From positions 2,218,501 through 2,282,500 of the forward strand of contig JACJYK010000001.1 of NCBI GenBank assembly GCA_020636135.1: 64,000 nucleotides of DNA. The letters run 5' to 3'. Each line of letters starts with the position of its first letter. Positions within the stretch are counted from its first letter, which is position 1. Below, in pieces: positions 18,101 to 26,242 of this stretch. A program made the position numbers and the translations under genes. This DNA is from Lewinellaceae bacterium (lineage in GTDB: Bacteria; Bacteroidota; Bacteroidia; Chitinophagales; Saprospiraceae). Below the pieces are notes generated by a model. It was given only the letters and a program-made list of their open reading frames with translations. It ran no database searches and had not been told where the DNA came from.

Positions 18101-18688
18101 GGTGAAGTGGAGATCTGGGCTACGGACTTTGATGCGGGCAGCTATGACAATTGTACAAATGCGGATAAATTGATCTTCAGTTTTACCGAGGATGGCACCA
18201 CACCGAGTTGGACCTATACCTGTGCAGATATTCCGGATGGACGGTCGCAAGAGATCGAAGTGGATATCTGGGTCATCGATGAAGCAGGTAATAAAGACTT
18301 CTGTACGACGACGCTGCTGCTACAGGATAACACCGGTAACGCATGCCAGGACAGCAGCCCGTTGACCGGGTCAGGAGCAGGATTGGCTACCGCGGGGCAG
18401 AAGGTGAAGGGAGAAGGGATAAGGACGCCAGAGCTGTACCAGAATACTCCGAACCCATTCAGCGGTGAGACGAAGATCGGCTTCTGGCTTCCGGAGAGCA
18501 TGCAAGCTACGGTAAGAGTTATGGATGTGACGGGCAAGGAATTGTACCGCATTAGTGGGTTTTTTGCAGGTGGAATCCATCAGGTGAGCTTATTGCCCAA
18601 AGATTTACCTGCTATGAAAGGGGTATTGTTCTATCAGTTAGAAACAGTACACGGTGTTTTGAATAAACGCATGGTCCGGGTTGAATAA
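12131..18688 (+). CDS. Second giant T9SS-secreted surface protein (about 2185 aa), beta-helix head
   Basis: Paralogue of the preceding giant protein with a different head. The chosen ATG gives MERIFTPFYRGIWMCILLV, a good Sec signal peptide ending near SIEAQ. A TTG at 12089, 14 codons upstream, has an AGGAGG 11 nt before it and is an alternative start. Residues about 100-455 (VYVDSSATPGGDGTSWATAF, then FENNLFHHNTATINGGAIAL) look like a right-handed parallel beta-helix of the pectate-lyase/DUF1565 type. About 457-703 are HYR-like units, and 706-2100 is the same cysteine-rich tail as in the first giant protein. The last 88 residues are a T9SS sorting domain (NTPNPFSGETKIGF). The TAA stop abuts the ATG of the next gene, so it probably leads a long operon. 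Function is inferred as surface adhesion or carbohydrate contact. Confidence 0.9.
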   Translation: MERIFTPFYRGIWMCILLVTAHASIEAQNFPFTLPELPAGKSIRIYYRVNTNGTFSPVNATSISEQALIGFTGGTQNSDDPNTPAANDPTLTPAFAFDCTDFGSTVYVDSSATPGGDGTSWATAFNDLQAGLVVAQMCPRVDSVLVAKGTYYPSVSDRNAFFNIPDSSVVLGGFPSGGSPLADRMPECNPTILSGDINMSGDSTGNSYHVVKTINYLGTIYVDGFIIEAGNTVADMDDGAGWWDGSIHSTGILDINHVIFRNNIGVRGAAFYGEGLRKLNLVNSIFEYNTATDRGGAVYFTPASVLGPPVPVVLFENNLFHHNTATINGGAIALTFTPGIDFSIINNTIADNSPDAFNNNSGGNVVVGNTIFWNNGMSDITGAVIPTVTYSLVNNVPHPTNTSGDPLFGVNYRPGLGSFLTIDRGSNAFSSQATDLIGFPRINISIIDMGVYEVQTFLCLDSTIYVGNDVFKWPVDSIYVGGFAPGTVQLVNGVPGIDTLYFDCSMLGDSVILISIVDTSCGKNSPEFGCMFTATVRDGSAPMAMCKDLTVNLYSTMTTIASRDLDNGSTDNCGVVSWVASDTVFDCMDVGTQMISLTVSDAGGNTSICTSMVTVVDDKAPVPSCANGPTFNLMPGMPDPSVTITVDDILTSPVTDNCGVDTVYLSQSVFTCTDLGQKLITLTAVDVNGNSDFCLTYVTIADPMILCCDTPSITCPADILVTADPFACEVKISYPDPTVMSNCTPVITQLSGPASDSILDFGMYTVQFEASNGPTKNDTCSFTITVLENGQSQPLQSTAKRAAAGLACHDHVNISLSSDCMREITARDVLVTGSAGCIDRYNCEVFKPGSLIPIPGATLTYEHVGQTLTYVVEDVQDGGKCWGTLKLEDKLGPVIRCENDTLTCLEAAIRSTDDYFESLVSDCGPYPVQVDIVNSIWEDFQCEDSLFSGKITRTIRSSDPWGNHNECVQEIWIERIRIDSLICPDTIEFECTTLELLKVIYGDNLDSIIHVPGVTLDFEALDPLTLQIAGLLLGYHDVLTFPEVKTMDGGTSPLWLSDYYYQLFPGLANAHCNAFAEYEDQVFEVCGNARKIRRTWTIYDWCDHRDTTCEQWIIVRDTTPPLFNIFPYLTGIIGDDMEMDTTTLLGLLDPFNVLAYTEPHDCKAHVHLPDLKKYFFDCSPFEMGYEVEVADPHHPGKTTVLSGTLPDDIYLPEGVFTVKFRLVDACWNTSYEAFPEDAFGGIGIFSNFFNTLIPGITVQVLDATPPTPVCDEITQVTLDPASCWARINAEDLDDGSHDNCCDQLYYAVALKDSVDYYEAKFQDFLSSVTEEYLGVDLTLDGLGLYEGKAPNLVSFMRVAHEVWMNLCAFDVVEDLTECGEDQVVLRVYEACGLRPYDEHIKKNVTCILPPIYQTTPGGTPTAVYQWTIDTKQEHFFYELMNACWDDYFPLLGCITNESLYLRYVWCLVEYYKDKGQFVQLNKMTLEQIELELQNILNADIGECIVDNIPEILVGLKVKQNFMYTDLLKTKYNDCWIEVIKDDKTPPVVVAPDDVTVYCDGVPYWWTLTKPYAGGTKTATVKGHGASYTHDVCEGEDALQTYCSSPEVTLVGMNTSADPVAGSVCCVEIPWDGGDFGYYGGSVCGEYSYAGGVNCDEYSYWYHDHNWQPIYCRLWLMLDQYDNPDGGHPNPQSYFDETAEDWVITDNCWAPDTQVDISGSLNECGVGTLTKTVTATDKCGNTAHDTQTLYVKPRSDFEVIFPKDVVVNCTDEANLAADRTGAGYPEISDDDCELIGVTYSDERYDVTEGCYKILRTWKLIDWCVYSPDLHSRYPDVIVDDRLVASESRCCIHRNLKDDGDGYMTYLQVIKVVDNEAPVLECAVLEDKCINDGCGEATVVYNLVSSVSDNCTLPVDMSYRYSVEDEAGAEVLRGEGQVLVAPSPAGSYQVRLIASDRCGNEDTCYTTFTIRDCKKPTPYCYHGISTVVMSPSGEVEIWATDFDAGSYDNCTNADKLIFSFTEDGTTPSWTYTCADIPDGRSQEIEVDIWVIDEAGNKDFCTTTLLLQDNTGNACQDSSPLTGSGAGLATAGQKVKGEGIRTPELYQNTPNPFSGETKIGFWLPESMQATVRVMDVTGKELYRISGFFAGGIHQVSLLPKDLPAMKGVLFYQLETVHGVLNKRMVRVE

Positions 18689-19030
18689 ATGGTTATGGAA
18701 GAGAAGGTGCAAATAAACCAAAGAAGGCAATTGCTGAAATGGGTAGCGGCTGGAATAGCACTATCTCCATTTTTCGGTTTCACGAAATCGGCTTTTCGAC
18801 CTGAAATACCGATCGAGGCGAAGGATAAATGGATGAAATGTAAAAGAGAATATGCTATAGGCTTGCCTGAGCATCCTGCTTTGGTTGATGACTATTTCAA
18901 TCCGGTAAGCATCTCGTCCTGGGAATTAGATGACCATGGTTATCGCCTGAAATACATGAACAAATTTGGCCATCAATTATCCTTTGACCAATCTGAAAAT
19001 TCTTTTGTCCACAGAATTTCGATCCAATGA
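18689..19030 (+). CDS. Small exported protein with Tat-like signal (113 aa)
   Basis: I do not recognise a family. The N-terminus reads NQRRQLLKWVAAGIAL, a twin-arginine-like RRxLLK motif followed by a hydrophobic stretch to about residue 36, so export by Tat or Sec is likely. The mature part is about 75 residues, charged and tryptophan-containing (DKWMKCKREYAIGLPEHPAL), with no catalytic motif. The start ATG directly follows the TAA of the second giant gene (a second ATG is two codons later), and the stop overlaps the next start in an ATGA, so the three genes should be translationally coupled. It might be a processing, anchoring or chaperone partner for the large proteins around it; that is inference only. 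Confidence 0.75.
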   Translation: MVMEEKVQINQRRQLLKWVAAGIALSPFFGFTKSAFRPEIPIEAKDKWMKCKREYAIGLPEHPALVDDYFNPVSISSWELDDHGYRLKYMNKFGHQLSFDQSENSFVHRISIQ

Positions 19031-22000
19031 CTCCAAAATTATCCTATAAGCCAGATTTGCGTTTGAAGGGATACCATGACCTGAGCATAGTGGTCCTGAT
19101 ATTGTTCCTGTTTAGTGCAGCAACCAATCCGGGACAGATCAAACCATTCGGGAAGTTGCTTCTTGAACCTGCTGAAGTCATACCCATGACGGTAACCTTT
19201 GGCGGAGACTTTCAATCAGAACTGGGATGTGCCGGAGATTGGGATCCGGCCTGCAACATCACCCACCTGCAATTTGATCCAAACCAATCGTTGTGGATTG
19301 GCCATTTTGCCATCCCTGCCGGGAATTGGCAAGGGAAAATTGCCATTAATGACGGCTGGATAGAAAATTACGGACTGAACTGTGTGTTGAATGGAGCGAA
19401 TATCTCATTCACAGCTTCAGCCAATACCATGGTCTATGTGGCATTTGATTACAATACCAAGTGTACGGTCATATCTTCACAACCTGCCAGCGTGACGGTC
19501 GGTGGTAGTTTTCAGTCGGATTTGGGATGTCCCGGAGATTGGGACCCGGCTTGCAGCATCACGCATCTGCAATTTGATGCGGTCAACCAGGTCTGGTATG
19601 GAGACTTCGATGGTATTCCTGCCGGTTATTATGAATATAAATTTGCCATCAATGACTCCTGGACTGAAAATTATGGTTTAAACTGTGTGCAGGGCGGAGC
19701 CAATCTCGCATTCACATTATTGAACACTACTCCGGTACATTTGATATTTGATTACAGTACCGGTTGCAGTCAGATTTCCTTCGGCAGTACCATGGTAACA
19801 TTGGAAGGGACCATTACCCATGATGCAAATATGGATGGCATTGCGAATCCGGGAGATTCCATCAAATACGAACTTGAAATAAAGAATAACCAAAACAGTT
19901 CGCTGACTAACCTTACCATCAACAGAACCACCGATCCCAACACCACTTTGGATCCCAGCACCATTATGGCCACCCCGGTCGCGATCAATGACCAGTATTC
20001 TTATCCTGGTATGAACATTGTACAGGCTGCACCCGGAGTGTTAGCCAATGATGCCGACGTCAACGACCAGCTTCCTAACCCTCCTTATAATGAGAACCTC
20101 ACTGTCATTTCTGTTCAGGGTGGTGCAGTTGGAATGGCTCAAATGACAGATTATGGGGCCACGGTCACCGTACAACCCAATGGTAGTTTTGTATATGATG
20201 GAACCGGTTTTTCCGGTACAACGGCGGATACATTTCATTATAAGATCATCGATACAGAAGGCTTCATGGACTCTGCGGTGGTATCCATTGCCTTTAACAT
20301 GCCACCGGTCCTGGCAAATGTCGAGGCAGCGCCATTATCCTTCACGGAGAATATGGGTGCTACCATCATAACAATGAATATAACGGCTACCGACCCGGAT
20401 GATGTCAACCTGGAAAGCGCCATCATCCAGATAACCAGTAATTATGTGGATGGACAAGATGTATTGGGAATTTCGGGTATGTTGCCCGTAGGTATCTCAG
20501 CAGGTGCTTTTAATTCATCCAATGGTTCGATAACCCTGACAGGTTCCGCAAGTGTTGCAGATTATCAGGCAGCACTCAGGCAATTTACTTACAACAATAT
20601 CAGTGATAATCCAAGCTCCGCATCCCGAACGGTTAGTTTCACGGTGAATGATGGGGACTTGAACAGCAACATGGCAACTCGTATTATCAGCGTCATACCG
20701 GTTAATGATTGTCCAGTGGCTGTTAATGATGCTTTCATGACCGATGAACATACCACCGTTTCTTCCGGTAATGTATTGGCTAATGACGCCGACGTTGAAA
20801 TGAACATGCTCTCTGTTTCGCAAGTCAACGGATCGGCAGCTTCGGTAGGAATGGCAATCAACCTGGGTTCAGGCGCCATCCTGACTCAAAACAACAATGG
20901 GAGTTATTCCTACAATCCCAACGGTCAGTTTGAGATGCTGGCACAGGGTCAGTCGGCTATGGACTCCTGGACGTACGCAGTCACCGATGGAGATATAGCC
21001 TGCAATCAAACGGCTACGGTGACCATGACCATTGACGGGGTTAATGACCCGCCGGTCGCCGTCACCGATAACTATACGATGGTATCCCAGACTTCACCGT
21101 TTACAACCAGTGCGCCTGGGATACTGAACAATGATACGGATATCGATAATGGGGCAACGAAAATGGTTGCTGAGGTCAATGGCCAGACTGCCAATGTAGG
21201 CGTCCAAATTACCCTGGCATCAGGTGCTAAATTAACGGTTAATGCTGATGGCAGTTTTACATTTATTGCTACCTGTACGGCTGGCGCCATTGATTCATTT
21301 TATTATAAGATTAAGGATGAACATAATGCAGTCTCGGTCGATTCGGCGGTAGTGTATTTAAATATTGCACTGCAATATGTGTTCGTCGATGACAATGGTG
21401 ACCCAATGAACGGGGATGGCAGTTATGCCAATCCATTTACGACAATCCCACAAGCCATTACGGCCTCGAGTCCTGGCGGTTATATCTTTCTTTTTGCCGG
21501 AACGTATACGGCCGGTGGCACCTTATTGGATAATCAGAAGTTGATAGGAGAAGGTGTTGCCTGGAATTGCCCGACTGATGGAAGTCTTATTCAAAATGCT
21601 GGAAGCGCCCCGGTAATAAACGCTCCAATCCTTCTGGGGATGAACGATACCATTGCAGGCGTAATATTTGGCAGTTCGGCAAGTACGGCCCTTAACGGTT
21701 CTACCGTAGGAAACCTGCAGATAAAATCTTCCTCCATCAACAATACTTTGGGAGGAGGAATGATGATTATCGGCTCAGGAAATTTGGATGTCACTTTCTC
21801 AAGTATTTCCAGTTCCGGGGGGGCAGCTGGAATTAGTCTGACTTCTTGCACGGGTTCATTTACAGGTGGTTTTGGTAGTCTATCAAATGCATCGGGAGCC
21901 GTTGTTAATATCGTTGGAGGTACATTGGCTCTGACTTATAATGGGACTATAACCCAATCCAATAATTTTGCTGCAGTCAACGTACAGAACCATTCAACCG

Positions 22001-24066
22001 GAATAGTCACATTTTCTGGCGCCATAAATGCGACCAATGGAACAGGTCTGCAATTCAATAATGCGGATGGCAGTCAGTATAACTTTAATAATATGGTGAC
22101 CTTGAATGGTGGGGATGCCGGTATAGATATTTTCGGAGGCAGTTCAGCATCATTCACGTTTTCCAATACCCAAATAACCAACCCGTCTGGAACAGGATTT
22201 CTGGTCGCTACCAGTGCTGCCACGATTACCTGGGGTGGATCATTAACACAAAATAACAATGCCAGAGGAATTGATATTACCAGCAATTCATCGGTTGTTA
22301 ATATTGCCGCAACGCTTATACTGAATACCCAGGCTTCAACCGCCGTGAATGTCACGGGAGGAGGTACGGTCAATATTACCGGTAATACCAATACCATTGG
22401 AGCTACAACCGCACTGACCAAAATGGCTGTCAATATTGATGGATCAACCATTGGTGCCAATGGCGTCAAATTTCAGTCCATTTCAGTCAATCAGGGATCC
22501 ACCAGCCCGGATGTCACGGCAATCAATTTGAACAACACAGGAACCGGTGTATTCTCCGTAACCGGCAACGGCGCAGCTAATTCAGGAGGAACCATCCAAA
22601 ACATTACGGATGCGGATGCGATCAGGATAAGCAATACCGGTGGATTGGTCAGCCTGAGCTATATGAATATCCAGGATATCGCTGCCTCTGGTGATGCGTC
22701 AGCTGCGAACGGTACGAATAGTTTTATAGATGGAATACAAGGCCAGTCGGTTTTGGGAGGACTCACCCTTCGCAATGTGAGCATGAGGCGGTTTAGTGAC
22801 AATGCGATCAATGGGGCCTTATTTAGTAATAACGCAGCCACTGAATGGCACGGATTGAAACTGATCAATTGCCTGATCGAAAATTCGAATCGCTATCATA
22901 TTACTGGAAAAGGTGATGACATCTCCGAAGGTATGATTCGCATCAACGGTATCATCGACAGTGTGGTGGTTACCAATTCGACCTTGCAAAATGGTGCAAC
23001 CTTCCTGGAATTATTTACCCATACGACAGGAAAATTAACCCTTGTTGCCCAATCCAATAGTTTCAATACAACTATTAAAGAATTCGGGTGTACATCACCC
23101 ATAAACGTAGGAAAGACCGGCATCCTCGTGTTTGCCCAGGGATCAGCTGATGCGACAGTCATTCTGGGCGATAAAGCCAGGGTGAATGCATCTATGGGGA
23201 ATATTTTCACCAATTGTGCCACCGCCTCCGTAGTTGTTGCCCATCAAACGTCTGCCACCGGGACAATTGGCGCAATATTATATAAAAATCAATTTATTGT
23301 AAACGATCACCTTACCGGCCCTCCTGGATGCCCAGGCGGAACCATGCAATTTAACTTCCCTCAGGGAGGAGTGAGTCTTAATCCGGGTGCTGGTACCTTC
23401 AATGCGATTGTGGATAACAATACCTTTAACCAGGTCATGCATGCCAATGGGGGTTTCGGTCAGTTGACCATCACTGCCAGCGCTAACGGTACCTCGCAGT
23501 TTGAAATTGTGAACAATAATTTTACCCTGCCCTGGGATGCTCCAGTTCAGATAACTGCTGACGGAAATGCAAGTTCAAAGATTCGCTGCATGAACAACAT
23601 TACGGTTGGGGGAAATATCGGCAGTGCAGCGGATGACCTGGGCGGTCTCTTCCGGTCCCCTTACAATCCGTTCCTTGTATTTGTTCGCAATGGAGGCCAT
23701 TTGGATTTGACCTTAAACAGCGAAACACTGGCTTCCCCGGATCAGGTATCGGGTGGCAATTACAGCACGGCCAGCTTTTATGCCCGGGTCCAGCCACAGG
23801 CAAACACTACCCTGAACCTGGCTTTACAGAACACCACCGGAGGCACAGGATACCATTTTATTCAATCTGCGCCGGGAGTGTTTAACTTATACAATGGCGG
23901 GTCAATGTCCATGTCGATACCACCGGTATTGGCCAGTCAGGGAACGACTGGAGGGATTCAGGCCGGAACGCCAAATCCTGCAAAGTCTCCACCGGATGTG
24001 ATTTCATCCGGGACCATTACCTTGGTAGGTACCGCTCCTGCCTTGCCTTCCATCACCATCAATTAA
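19027..24066 (+). CDS. Giant X25 / cadherin-like / beta-helix surface protein (1679 aa)
   Basis: The N-terminus has a hydrophobic segment at residues 18-38 (signal or anchor). Residues about 55-150 and 156-252 are two copies of a domain with the signature GDFQSELGCAGDWDPAC and INDGWxENYGLNC, which I recognise as the X25 domain found in front of pullulanases. Next comes a DUF11-like stretch (NMDGIANPGDSIKYEL), then about four bacterial cadherin-like (Big_9 type) domains up to residue 785, including ANDADVN and GVNDPPVAVTD motifs. Residues 785-1640 begin VFVDDNGDPMNGDGSYANPF and form a long Asn/Gly/Ser-rich parallel beta-helix. No catalytic glycosidase domain is seen and, unlike both giant paralogues, there is no T9SS sorting domain at the end. 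It starts in an ATGA overlap with the upstream gene and is followed 6 nt later by the tail-collar genes. Confidence 0.88.
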   Translation: MTPKLSYKPDLRLKGYHDLSIVVLILFLFSAATNPGQIKPFGKLLLEPAEVIPMTVTFGGDFQSELGCAGDWDPACNITHLQFDPNQSLWIGHFAIPAGNWQGKIAINDGWIENYGLNCVLNGANISFTASANTMVYVAFDYNTKCTVISSQPASVTVGGSFQSDLGCPGDWDPACSITHLQFDAVNQVWYGDFDGIPAGYYEYKFAINDSWTENYGLNCVQGGANLAFTLLNTTPVHLIFDYSTGCSQISFGSTMVTLEGTITHDANMDGIANPGDSIKYELEIKNNQNSSLTNLTINRTTDPNTTLDPSTIMATPVAINDQYSYPGMNIVQAAPGVLANDADVNDQLPNPPYNENLTVISVQGGAVGMAQMTDYGATVTVQPNGSFVYDGTGFSGTTADTFHYKIIDTEGFMDSAVVSIAFNMPPVLANVEAAPLSFTENMGATIITMNITATDPDDVNLESAIIQITSNYVDGQDVLGISGMLPVGISAGAFNSSNGSITLTGSASVADYQAALRQFTYNNISDNPSSASRTVSFTVNDGDLNSNMATRIISVIPVNDCPVAVNDAFMTDEHTTVSSGNVLANDADVEMNMLSVSQVNGSAASVGMAINLGSGAILTQNNNGSYSYNPNGQFEMLAQGQSAMDSWTYAVTDGDIACNQTATVTMTIDGVNDPPVAVTDNYTMVSQTSPFTTSAPGILNNDTDIDNGATKMVAEVNGQTANVGVQITLASGAKLTVNADGSFTFIATCTAGAIDSFYYKIKDEHNAVSVDSAVVYLNIALQYVFVDDNGDPMNGDGSYANPFTTIPQAITASSPGGYIFLFAGTYTAGGTLLDNQKLIGEGVAWNCPTDGSLIQNAGSAPVINAPILLGMNDTIAGVIFGSSASTALNGSTVGNLQIKSSSINNTLGGGMMIIGSGNLDVTFSSISSSGGAAGISLTSCTGSFTGGFGSLSNASGAVVNIVGGTLALTYNGTITQSNNFAAVNVQNHSTGIVTFSGAINATNGTGLQFNNADGSQYNFNNMVTLNGGDAGIDIFGGSSASFTFSNTQITNPSGTGFLVATSAATITWGGSLTQNNNARGIDITSNSSVVNIAATLILNTQASTAVNVTGGGTVNITGNTNTIGATTALTKMAVNIDGSTIGANGVKFQSISVNQGSTSPDVTAINLNNTGTGVFSVTGNGAANSGGTIQNITDADAIRISNTGGLVSLSYMNIQDIAASGDASAANGTNSFIDGIQGQSVLGGLTLRNVSMRRFSDNAINGALFSNNAATEWHGLKLINCLIENSNRYHITGKGDDISEGMIRINGIIDSVVVTNSTLQNGATFLELFTHTTGKLTLVAQSNSFNTTIKEFGCTSPINVGKTGILVFAQGSADATVILGDKARVNASMGNIFTNCATASVVVAHQTSATGTIGAILYKNQFIVNDHLTGPPGCPGGTMQFNFPQGGVSLNPGAGTFNAIVDNNTFNQVMHANGGFGQLTITASANGTSQFEIVNNNFTLPWDAPVQITADGNASSKIRCMNNITVGGNIGSAADDLGGLFRSPYNPFLVFVRNGGHLDLTLNSETLASPDQVSGGNYSTASFYARVQPQANTTLNLALQNTTGGTGYHFIQSAPGVFNLYNGGSMSMSIPPVLASQGTTGGIQAGTPNPAKSPPDVISSGTITLVGTAPALPSITIN

Positions 24067-24072
24067 TTCTTT

Positions 24073-24588
24073 ATGGCAGAACCATTTCTCTCCGAGATAC
24101 GCATGATGAGCTTTAACTTCCCTCCCAAGGGATGGGCCCTTTGTAACGGCCAGCAATTGCCCATCAACCAAAACCAGGGCCTGTTTTCACTCCTGGGCAC
24201 GACCTATGGAGGTGATGGCCGGGTCAATTTTAACTTGCCTGATCTACAGGGAAGAGTTCCGATACATATAGGAAGTGGCCATACACTGGGAGAGCGGGGA
24301 GGGGAACAAAACCATACGCTCTCTACCGCAGAATTACCTACTCATGGCCACAATGTACTTGGTACCAATGAAGATGCCTTAAGTGGTTCTCCTGCCTCCA
24401 ATTTACCAGCTACGGCAGGGACCGCAGTCGGAAGCATTTATTCTGCGACAGGCGATCCACTTAATGGTGCATTGAATTCCGGCACGGTGGTGAACACCGG
24501 AGGAAATCAGGCACATCTGAATATGCAACCTTATTTAACCATCTCATTCTGTATTGCGCTCCAGGGTATTTTCCCAAGTCCAACTTAA
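24073..24588 (+). CDS. Phage tail collar domain protein 1 (MdpB-like)
   Basis: 171 aa, a full-length match to the short microcystin-dependent-protein/tail-collar family. The N-terminus PFLSEIRMMSFNFPPKGWAL, the core LFSLLGTTYGGDGRVNFNLP and the conserved LPDLQGRVPIHIG and ELPTHGHNV motifs, ending in IALQGIFPSPT, are diagnostic. In phages such domains sit at tail-fibre tips and trimerise; bacterial stand-alone copies have no settled function. It is the first of three tandem homologues, 6 nt after the beta-helix gene, with no capsid, tape-measure or lysis genes nearby, so a prophage is unlikely. It has no signal peptide. Confidence 0.92.
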   Translation: MAEPFLSEIRMMSFNFPPKGWALCNGQQLPINQNQGLFSLLGTTYGGDGRVNFNLPDLQGRVPIHIGSGHTLGERGGEQNHTLSTAELPTHGHNVLGTNEDALSGSPASNLPATAGTAVGSIYSATGDPLNGALNSGTVVNTGGNQAHLNMQPYLTISFCIALQGIFPSPT

Positions 24589-24597
24589 TTTAAGATT

Positions 24598-25104
24598 ATG
24601 GCTCAACCTTATGTAGGCGAAATACGCATGTTTGCCGGTAATTTCGCACCTGCCGGATGGATGTTGTGTGAAGGTCAACTATTGCCCATATCAGAAAATG
24701 AAACGTTATTTAATCTGATTGGCACGACGTATGGTGGTGATGGGCAAAGCACATTTGCTTTGCCAGATCTGCGCGGCAGGCTCGCTGTCCATCAGGGCAG
24801 TGGTTTTACCCTGGCACAAACCGGAGGAACAGAAGAGGTAACACTGACCATCAATCAAATTCCGTCCCACAATCATTTATGGCCGGTTACTGCCCAGAAT
24901 GCTTCCAATCGGAGCCCACAAAATAACGCCTATGCCAATACGCTCAATTCGGATATCTACGATGATTCTGCGGTGACCTTCACTCCGATGGCAAATAATA
25001 TGGTTGTTGCCACCGGAGGTTCACAACCGCACACCAATCTGATGCCTTATCTCTGCATCAACTACATCATTTCATTGTTTGGCATCTTTCCTTCACAAAC
25101 TTAA
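24598..25104 (+). CDS. Phage tail collar domain protein 2 (MdpB-like)
   Basis: 168 aa, second of three tandem tail-collar proteins, 9 nt after the first. It shows the family signature GEIRMFAGNFAPAGWMLCEG at the N-terminus, FNLIGTTYGGDGQSTFALP, PDLRGRLAVHQGSG, IPSHNHLWPV and the ending ISLFGIFPSQT. The region between the HNH-like turn and the C-terminus (about 95-145) is the least conserved among the three copies, as expected for a variable tip. No signal peptide is visible. The three proteins could form a hetero- or homotrimeric fibre tip; this is inferred from phage relatives. Confidence 0.92.
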   Translation: MAQPYVGEIRMFAGNFAPAGWMLCEGQLLPISENETLFNLIGTTYGGDGQSTFALPDLRGRLAVHQGSGFTLAQTGGTEEVTLTINQIPSHNHLWPVTAQNASNRSPQNNAYANTLNSDIYDDSAVTFTPMANNMVVATGGSQPHTNLMPYLCINYIISLFGIFPSQT

Positions 25105-25115
25105 TATCCTTTCCT

Positions 25116-25637
25116 ATGGCAGATCCTTTTGTTGCTGAGATCCGTATTGTCCCATTCAATTTTGCACCGAAGGGATGGGCATTTTGTGACGGACAATTAT
25201 TACCCTTATCTCAAAATACTGCATTATTCTCCTTGCTGGGTACCACTTACGGGGGGAATGGTAAATCAAACTTCGCTTTACCGGACTTACAAGGCCGGGC
25301 GTCCATGCAACCTGGACAAGGTCCGGGACTGTCACTGCATGATCTGGGTGAATCGGGTGGCAGTGATACGGTGTCACTGCTGGAGTCGGAGATACCGTCG
25401 CATAATCATCAGATAAGGGCATCGACATCCGGCGGGAACCAACGTACCCCGGTAAATTATTATCCTGCTGCCGGTGGCGGTAGGGGATCCAATTTGTATA
25501 AAGCCAATCCCTCGGCTACCGTGAATATGCAATCCCTGTCACCCGCAGGAGGCGATCAGCCACACAATAATATGCAACCCTATCTGGTGATGAATTTTGT
25601 GATTGCATTGCAGGGGGTATTTCCACCACGGAGTTGA
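25116..25637 (+). CDS. Phage tail collar domain protein 3 (MdpB-like)
   Basis: 173 aa, third tandem tail-collar protein, 11 nt after the second. Signature segments are AEIRIVPFNFAPKGWAFCDG, LFSLLGTTYGGNGKSNFALP, PDLQGRASMQPGQGPGLSLH, EIPSHNHQIRAS and the end IALQGVFPPRS. The Gly/Pro-rich insertion PGQGPGLSLHD after the collar core is longer than in the other two. Its TGA stop overlaps the next ATG by one base (TGATG), which indicates translational coupling to the methyltransferase-like gene. Confidence 0.92.
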   Translation: MADPFVAEIRIVPFNFAPKGWAFCDGQLLPLSQNTALFSLLGTTYGGNGKSNFALPDLQGRASMQPGQGPGLSLHDLGESGGSDTVSLLESEIPSHNHQIRASTSGGNQRTPVNYYPAAGGGRGSNLYKANPSATVNMQSLSPAGGDQPHNNMQPYLVMNFVIALQGVFPPRS

Positions 25638-26242
25638 TGATGGATTTGGTTTTATCAGATACGTATTGGAAATGTCAGCTACCTCCCGGATCATCCGGAG
25701 ATGTTACGATTGAAAAATTTGAAGTCAAAGCCGTTGCAGAACAGGAGCTGAATCAGGATCCCAATCCGGTGCCCGGCTGGGCCAGACGGCAGCCCGGGTG
25801 GTATACCCGACTGATCATTGGGACAACCATTATGATGACTGATCTCTATGAGGAATGGTGGTCACAGCGCCAAGCCATCCACGAAGCACGCACCAGGGGT
25901 GGAAATGTGTTAATTTCGGGATTGGGACTGGGACTCATTCTGGACGCGATCTTAAAACCGGAGGATTCATTGGTCACCAGGGTCACCGTCCTCGAAAAGA
26001 ACCCCGATGTAATTCAATTGGTAGCTCCTTACTTTCTTCAGAAATATCCGGACAAACTTACCATCATCCAGAGCGATGCACTGGCATGGTCTCCTCCTGA
26101 AAACGCACATTATCAGGTGGTCTGGCATGACATCTGGCCTTATCCCCTGCTTGTTCCCCAGGAAGAAATAGACTGCCTGCATGATAAGTTTGCGGGTCGT
26201 TCGGAATGGCAGGGGTTCTGGACCGAAGCATCTTTTGAGTAA
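25637..26242 (+). CDS. Spermidine-synthase-like SAM-dependent methyltransferase
   Basis: About 201 aa. A Rossmann-type SAM site is visible as VLISGLGLGLILDAIL (motif I, around residues 90-105), followed by VTVLEKNPDVIQLV (acidic residue of motif II) and YQVVWHDIWPYP (motif IV). The spacing resembles the spermidine/spermine synthase superfamily, but the protein is shorter and lacks an obvious polyamine-binding N-terminal domain. It may modify a product of this operon. The start is the ATG at 25637, overlapping the previous stop by one base (ATG at 25640 is an equal alternative); the stop TAA overlaps the next ATG as TAATG. Substrate unknown. Confidence 0.8.
   Translation: MMDLVLSDTYWKCQLPPGSSGDVTIEKFEVKAVAEQELNQDPNPVPGWARRQPGWYTRLIIGTTIMMTDLYEEWWSQRQAIHEARTRGGNVLISGLGLGLILDAILKPEDSLVTRVTVLEKNPDVIQLVAPYFLQKYPDKLTIIQSDALAWSPPENAHYQVVWHDIWPYPLLVPQEEIDCLHDKFAGRSEWQGFWTEASFE

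Noticed and set aside
24073..25637. A prophage tail region.
   Set aside because: Only tail-collar domain proteins are present; no portal, capsid, terminase, tape measure, integrase or lysis genes.
25637..26242. A true spermidine synthase.
   Set aside because: Too short and without the polyamine-binding part; only the SAM-binding core is supported.
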